A stretch of DNA of 64,000 bases, taken from Sphingomonas swuensis. GTDB taxonomy: Bacteria; Pseudomonadota; Alphaproteobacteria; Sphingomonadales; Sphingomonadaceae. The number at the start of each line of letters is the position of its first letter. The stretch's first letter is position 1. Where the stretch lies: contig NZ_BAABBQ010000001.1 of the NCBI RefSeq assembly GCF_039538045.1, positions 766,001-830,000 on the forward strand. Reading direction: 5' to 3'. The notes beneath the pieces were generated by a model. That model was not told where the DNA came from. It saw nothing but the letters and a program-made list of their open reading frames with translations, and did not search any database. The position numbers and the translations under genes were made by a program. Shown here piece after piece: positions 61,596 through 64,000 of this stretch.

Positions 61596-61832
61596 ATGAG
61601 CGAGACTGCCGAGCGCGTGAAGAAGATCGTTGTCGAGCACCTGGGCGTCGAGGCCGAGAAGGTGACCGAGGAAGCGAGCTTCATCGACGACCTGGGCGCC
61701 GACAGCCTCGACATCGTCGAGCTCGTCATGGCCTTCGAGGAAGAATTCGGTGTCGAGATCCCCGACGACGCGGCGGAGAAGATCACCACCGTCAAGGATG
61801 CGATCGACTACATCGACCAGAATCAGGGCTAA
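61596..61832 (+). CDS. acpP: Acyl carrier protein
   Basis: 78 residues. The 4'-phosphopantetheine Ser is in [19 protein letters not shown]. Very acidic. GGGAAGA lies right before a double ATG; the second (61596) is preferred. Part of fatty-acid synthesis with fabF. Confidence 0.97.
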   Translation: MSETAERVKKIVVEHLGVEAEKVTEEASFIDDLGADSLDIVELVMAFEEEFGVEIPDDAAEKITTVKDAIDYIDQNQG

Positions 61833-61863
61833 GTCCCCGTTGGGGGCTTCGCCGAGGCGATAG

Positions 61864-61896
61864 GAACAGGCTCGGCGTCGCCGGGCCTGTTCTTGT
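61864..61896 (+). terminator. Hairpin between acpP and fabF
   Basis: GAACAGGC (61864-61871) pairs with GCCTGTTC (61885-61892), followed by TTGT. Probably a partial terminator that lets acpP exceed fabF in expression. Confidence 0.6.
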
Positions 61897-61913
61897 ATTC
61901 GGAAGGGAAGTTT

Positions 61914-63170
61914 ATGCGTCGTGTCGTGGTCACGGGTCTGGGTTTGGTGACGCCGCTTGGGAGCGACGTCGAGACCACCTGGAAGAACATCCTTGCGTCC
62001 AAGAGCGGCGCCGGGCCGATCACGCGCTTCGACACCACCGCCCACAAGTGCAAGATCGCCTGCGAAGTGAAGCCGGCTGATCATGAATATGGCTTCGATC
62101 CGGGCAAGCGGGTCGACCACAAGATCCAGCGGCAGGTCGATCCGTTCATCGTCTTCGGGCTCGATGCCGCCGGGCAGGCGCTCGAGGATGCCGGTCTGAC
62201 CGACATGCCCGACGCAATGAAGCTTCGTGCAGGCTGCTCGATCGGCAGCGGGATCGGCGGCCTTCCGGGAATCGAGATCGAGAGCCTGGTTCTCGCCGAA
62301 AAGGGCCCGGGCCGGGTCTCTCCTCACTTTGTCCACGGCCGGCTGATCAACCTCATCTCGGGCCAGGTCTCGATCAAGTACGGCTTGATGGGTCCGAACC
62401 ATGCGGTCGTGACCGCCTGCTCGACCGGAGCCCACTCGATCGGCGACGCGGCACGCATGATCCGCGACGACGATGCCGACATCATGGTCGCGGGCGGCGC
62501 CGAGGCGACCATCTGCCCGATCGGCGTGGCCGGCTTCGCCCAGGCCCGCGCGCTCAACATGAGCTACAACGACCGCCCCGAGCAGGCCAGCCGCCCTTAT
62601 GACAAGAACCGCGACGGCTTCGTCATGGGCGAGGGCGCCGGGGTGGTGGTGCTCGAGGAATATGAGCACGCAAAGGCCCGCGGCGCGACCATCTACGCCG
62701 AGGTCGTCGGCTACGGCCTGTCGGGCGACGCCTACCACGTCACCGCTCCGCACCCCGACGGGCTCGGCGCCGAGAATGCGATGCGCATGGCGCTCCGCAA
62801 GGCCGGCATGGAGCCGGGCGACATCGACTACATCAACGCCCACGGCACCTCGACCATGGCCGACACGATCGAGCTCGCTGCCGCCAAGCGCGTGTTCGGC
62901 GACGATCTCGGCGGTGCGTCGATGAGCAGCACCAAGTCGGCGATCGGCCACCTCCTGGGCGGCGCCGGCGCGGTCGAAAGCATCTTCTGCATCCTCGCGC
63001 TTCGCGACCAGATCGTGCCTCCGACGCTCAACCTCGACACGCCAGACGAGGGTACCGAAGGGGTCGACCTCGTTCCTCACGTCGCCAAGAAGCGGCCGGT
63101 CAAGGCGGTGCTGAACAACAGCTTCGGCTTCGGCGGGACCAACGCCAGCCTGGTGCTCAAGGCTATCTGA
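61914..63170 (+). CDS. fabF: 3-oxoacyl-[acyl-carrier-protein] synthase II
   Basis: 418 residues. Catalytic Cys in VVTACSTGAHSIG, the two His in INAHGTSTMADTIE and SSTKSAIGHLLGGAGAVE. Elongates acyl-ACP. GGAAGGGAAG before ATG 61914 fixes the start; 7 earlier codons are open but unlikely. Confidence 0.97.
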   Translation: MRRVVVTGLGLVTPLGSDVETTWKNILASKSGAGPITRFDTTAHKCKIACEVKPADHEYGFDPGKRVDHKIQRQVDPFIVFGLDAAGQALEDAGLTDMPDAMKLRAGCSIGSGIGGLPGIEIESLVLAEKGPGRVSPHFVHGRLINLISGQVSIKYGLMGPNHAVVTACSTGAHSIGDAARMIRDDDADIMVAGGAEATICPIGVAGFAQARALNMSYNDRPEQASRPYDKNRDGFVMGEGAGVVVLEEYEHAKARGATIYAEVVGYGLSGDAYHVTAPHPDGLGAENAMRMALRKAGMEPGDIDYINAHGTSTMADTIELAAAKRVFGDDLGGASMSSTKSAIGHLLGGAGAVESIFCILALRDQIVPPTLNLDTPDEGTEGVDLVPHVAKKRPVKAVLNNSFGFGGTNASLVLKAI

Positions 63171-63180
63171 CGCTGACCTC

Positions 63181-63200
63181 GTCCCGGCCGGGGCCGGGAC
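63181..63200. terminator. 8-bp hairpin between fabF and mltG
   Basis: GTCCCGGC (63181-63188) pairs with GCCGGGAC (63193-63200) around CGGG. Sits between convergent genes; no T-run. Confidence 0.5.
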
Positions 63201-63209
63201 GACAGGTCC

Positions 63210-64000
63210 CTACATCTCGCCGCGTGCCTTGCGGATGGCGAACCACTTGCGAACATTGGCATTATGTTCGTCGAGCGTGCGGGCGAACACATGCCCTCCG
63301 GTGCCATCGGCGACGAAGTAGATGAACTGGTGCGGTTCGGGATCGAGCACCGCGGCAATGCTCGACCGCCCCGGATTGGCGATCGGACCGGCGGGCAGGC
63401 CGGCGCGGCGGTAGGTGTTGTAGCCGGTGTCCGCGTTCAGCTCGGAGCGCAGGATCCGCCGGCCGAGCGGCTTGCCCTTGGTCACCGGGTAGATGACCGT
63501 CGGATCGGCATCGAGCTTCATTCCGATCCTGAGCCGATTGCAATAGACCCCCGCGACCGCGCGCCGCTCGGCGGGCTTGCCCGTCTCCTTCTCGACGATC
63601 GAGGCGAGGGTGACCGCCTCGGCCTGGCTGGAGACGGGGCAGGTGCCGACCTTGCGCGCGGGCCACAGCTCGGCCAGCGCCTTGGTCATCGCCGTTTCCA
63701 TCCGCGCCGCCACCGCCGCACGGGTCTCGCCGCGCGCGTAGCTATAGCTGTCGGGAAGCACCGCGCCCTCGGCGGGGAGCGGTGCCTCACCGGTCAGGAA
63801 AGGCGCGGCGGCGAGCTTTTCCTGGACCAGGATGCTCGGCATGCCCTCGGGAATGGTGATCAGCCGCTGCACCGGCTGGCCGTGCTGGAGGATGTCGAGC
63901 AATCCCGCCTGAGTCGTCTTGGCGGGGATCTCGAACTCGCCGGCCTGGATCCCGTCGTCCGACGCGAGGAAGCGGGCAAAGGCGCGGAATGGCGTGCAGT
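63210..64000 (-). CDS. mltG: Endolytic transglycosylase MltG, C-terminal part
   Basis: The frame is open to the right edge of the window (about 262 residues visible; the gene starts outside). TIPEGMPSILVQEKLAAAPFL, the catalytic Glu in ASIVEKETG, ADPTVIYPV and TGYNTYRRAGLPAGPIANPG are MltG features. Cleaves nascent glycan strands at the membrane to set their length. It runs opposite to fabF. Confidence 0.93.
   Translation of the reverse strand, partial: CTPFRAFARFLASDDGIQAGEFEIPAKTTQAGLLDILQHGQPVQRLITIPEGMPSILVQEKLAAAPFLTGEAPLPAEGAVLPDSYSYARGETRAAVAARMETAMTKALAELWPARKVGTCPVSSQAEAVTLASIVEKETGKPAERRAVAGVYCNRLRIGMKLDADPTVIYPVTKGKPLGRRILRSELNADTGYNTYRRAGLPAGPIANPGRSSIAAVLDPEPHQFIYFVADGTGGHVFARTLDEHNANVRKWFAIRKARGEM

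Overview
This 64-kb window looks like a chromosomal stretch of a high-GC alphaproteobacterium, most probably a member of the Sphingomonadales. The evidence is the set of gene families and their order: lepB-rnc-era, hemW-rdgB-rph opposite hrcA-grpE, gshB-yraN-rsmI opposite an LpoA-like lipoprotein, DUF484-xerC, rpsF-rpsR-rplI, acpP-fabF, a large TonB-dependent receptor, a Vgr-related zinc-motif protein, a DUF6456 protein and two beta-barrel proteins with the Pro-rich CPDGSV/APVRG tail. This assignment is an inference from gene content; there is no rRNA in the window. Coding density is very high. No gene-free stretch exceeds about 225 bp, and many neighbours overlap by 1-40 nt. No CRISPR array, insertion sequence, integrase-bearing island or prophage was seen.

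Region by region. 1-8 kb: the tail of a NUDIX hydrolase, an M3 oligopeptidase lipoprotein, an APH-fold phosphotransferase, a metallophosphoesterase, nadC, a glycine-zipper surface protein, a nitronate-monooxygenase-type flavoprotein and an SH3-domain protein. 7.9-8.8 kb: a compact regulator/membrane-protein pair behind two abutting 18-bp palindromes. 8.8-20.3 kb: a dispersed branched-chain (leucine) catabolic set comprising thiolase, isovaleryl-CoA dehydrogenase, both methylcrotonyl-CoA carboxylase subunits and a short-chain dehydrogenase, with bioB between the carboxylase genes. It is mixed with a short HPF-family protein, a DUF486 protein, an M13 peptidase and an M50-like membrane protein. 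20.3-24.4 kb: cysQ, three regulators or regulator-like proteins, tRNA-Val(TAC) and a disordered protein. 24.5-25.8 kb: the S6-S18-L9 operon. 26-33.4 kb: a DUF2793 protein, a beta-barrel protein, alr, nth, dapB, a thioesterase, a sirtuin and era/rnc/lepB. 33.5-39.1 kb: pgi and gor, then a phytoene-desaturase-like oxidoreductase with a CoA-transferase. 39.3-43.8 kb: the second beta-barrel protein, three small lineage-specific genes closed by hairpins, and an XpaC-like/TelA operon. 44-46.5 kb: three overlapping TadG/TadE-type pseudopilin-like genes. 46.5-64 kb: a crotonase, transaldolase, DUF484, xerC, DedA, gshB, a start-less yraN, rsmI, the LpoA-like gene, hemW/rdgB/rph, hrcA/grpE, the TonB receptor, the Vgr-related protein, acpP/fabF, and the start of mltG running off the edge.

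Functional links. Isovaleryl-CoA dehydrogenase makes 3-methylcrotonyl-CoA, which the biotin-dependent MccA/MccB pair carboxylates; BioB supplies biotin. The hydratase and HMG-CoA lyase steps are not in the window. Pgi and Gor overlap, and gshB lies elsewhere in the window, giving a glutathione theme. HrcA/GrpE, HPF and S6/S18/L9 are proteostasis and translation functions. No wholly new multi-gene system is evident. The best leads are the tandem-palindrome regulator/membrane-protein module, the yraN gene without a usable start, the rsmI/lpoA pair whose start codons share one CATG, a PhaR-like palindrome upstream of the thiolase, a pseudo-receiver/winged-helix fusion, and a long intergenic hairpin.
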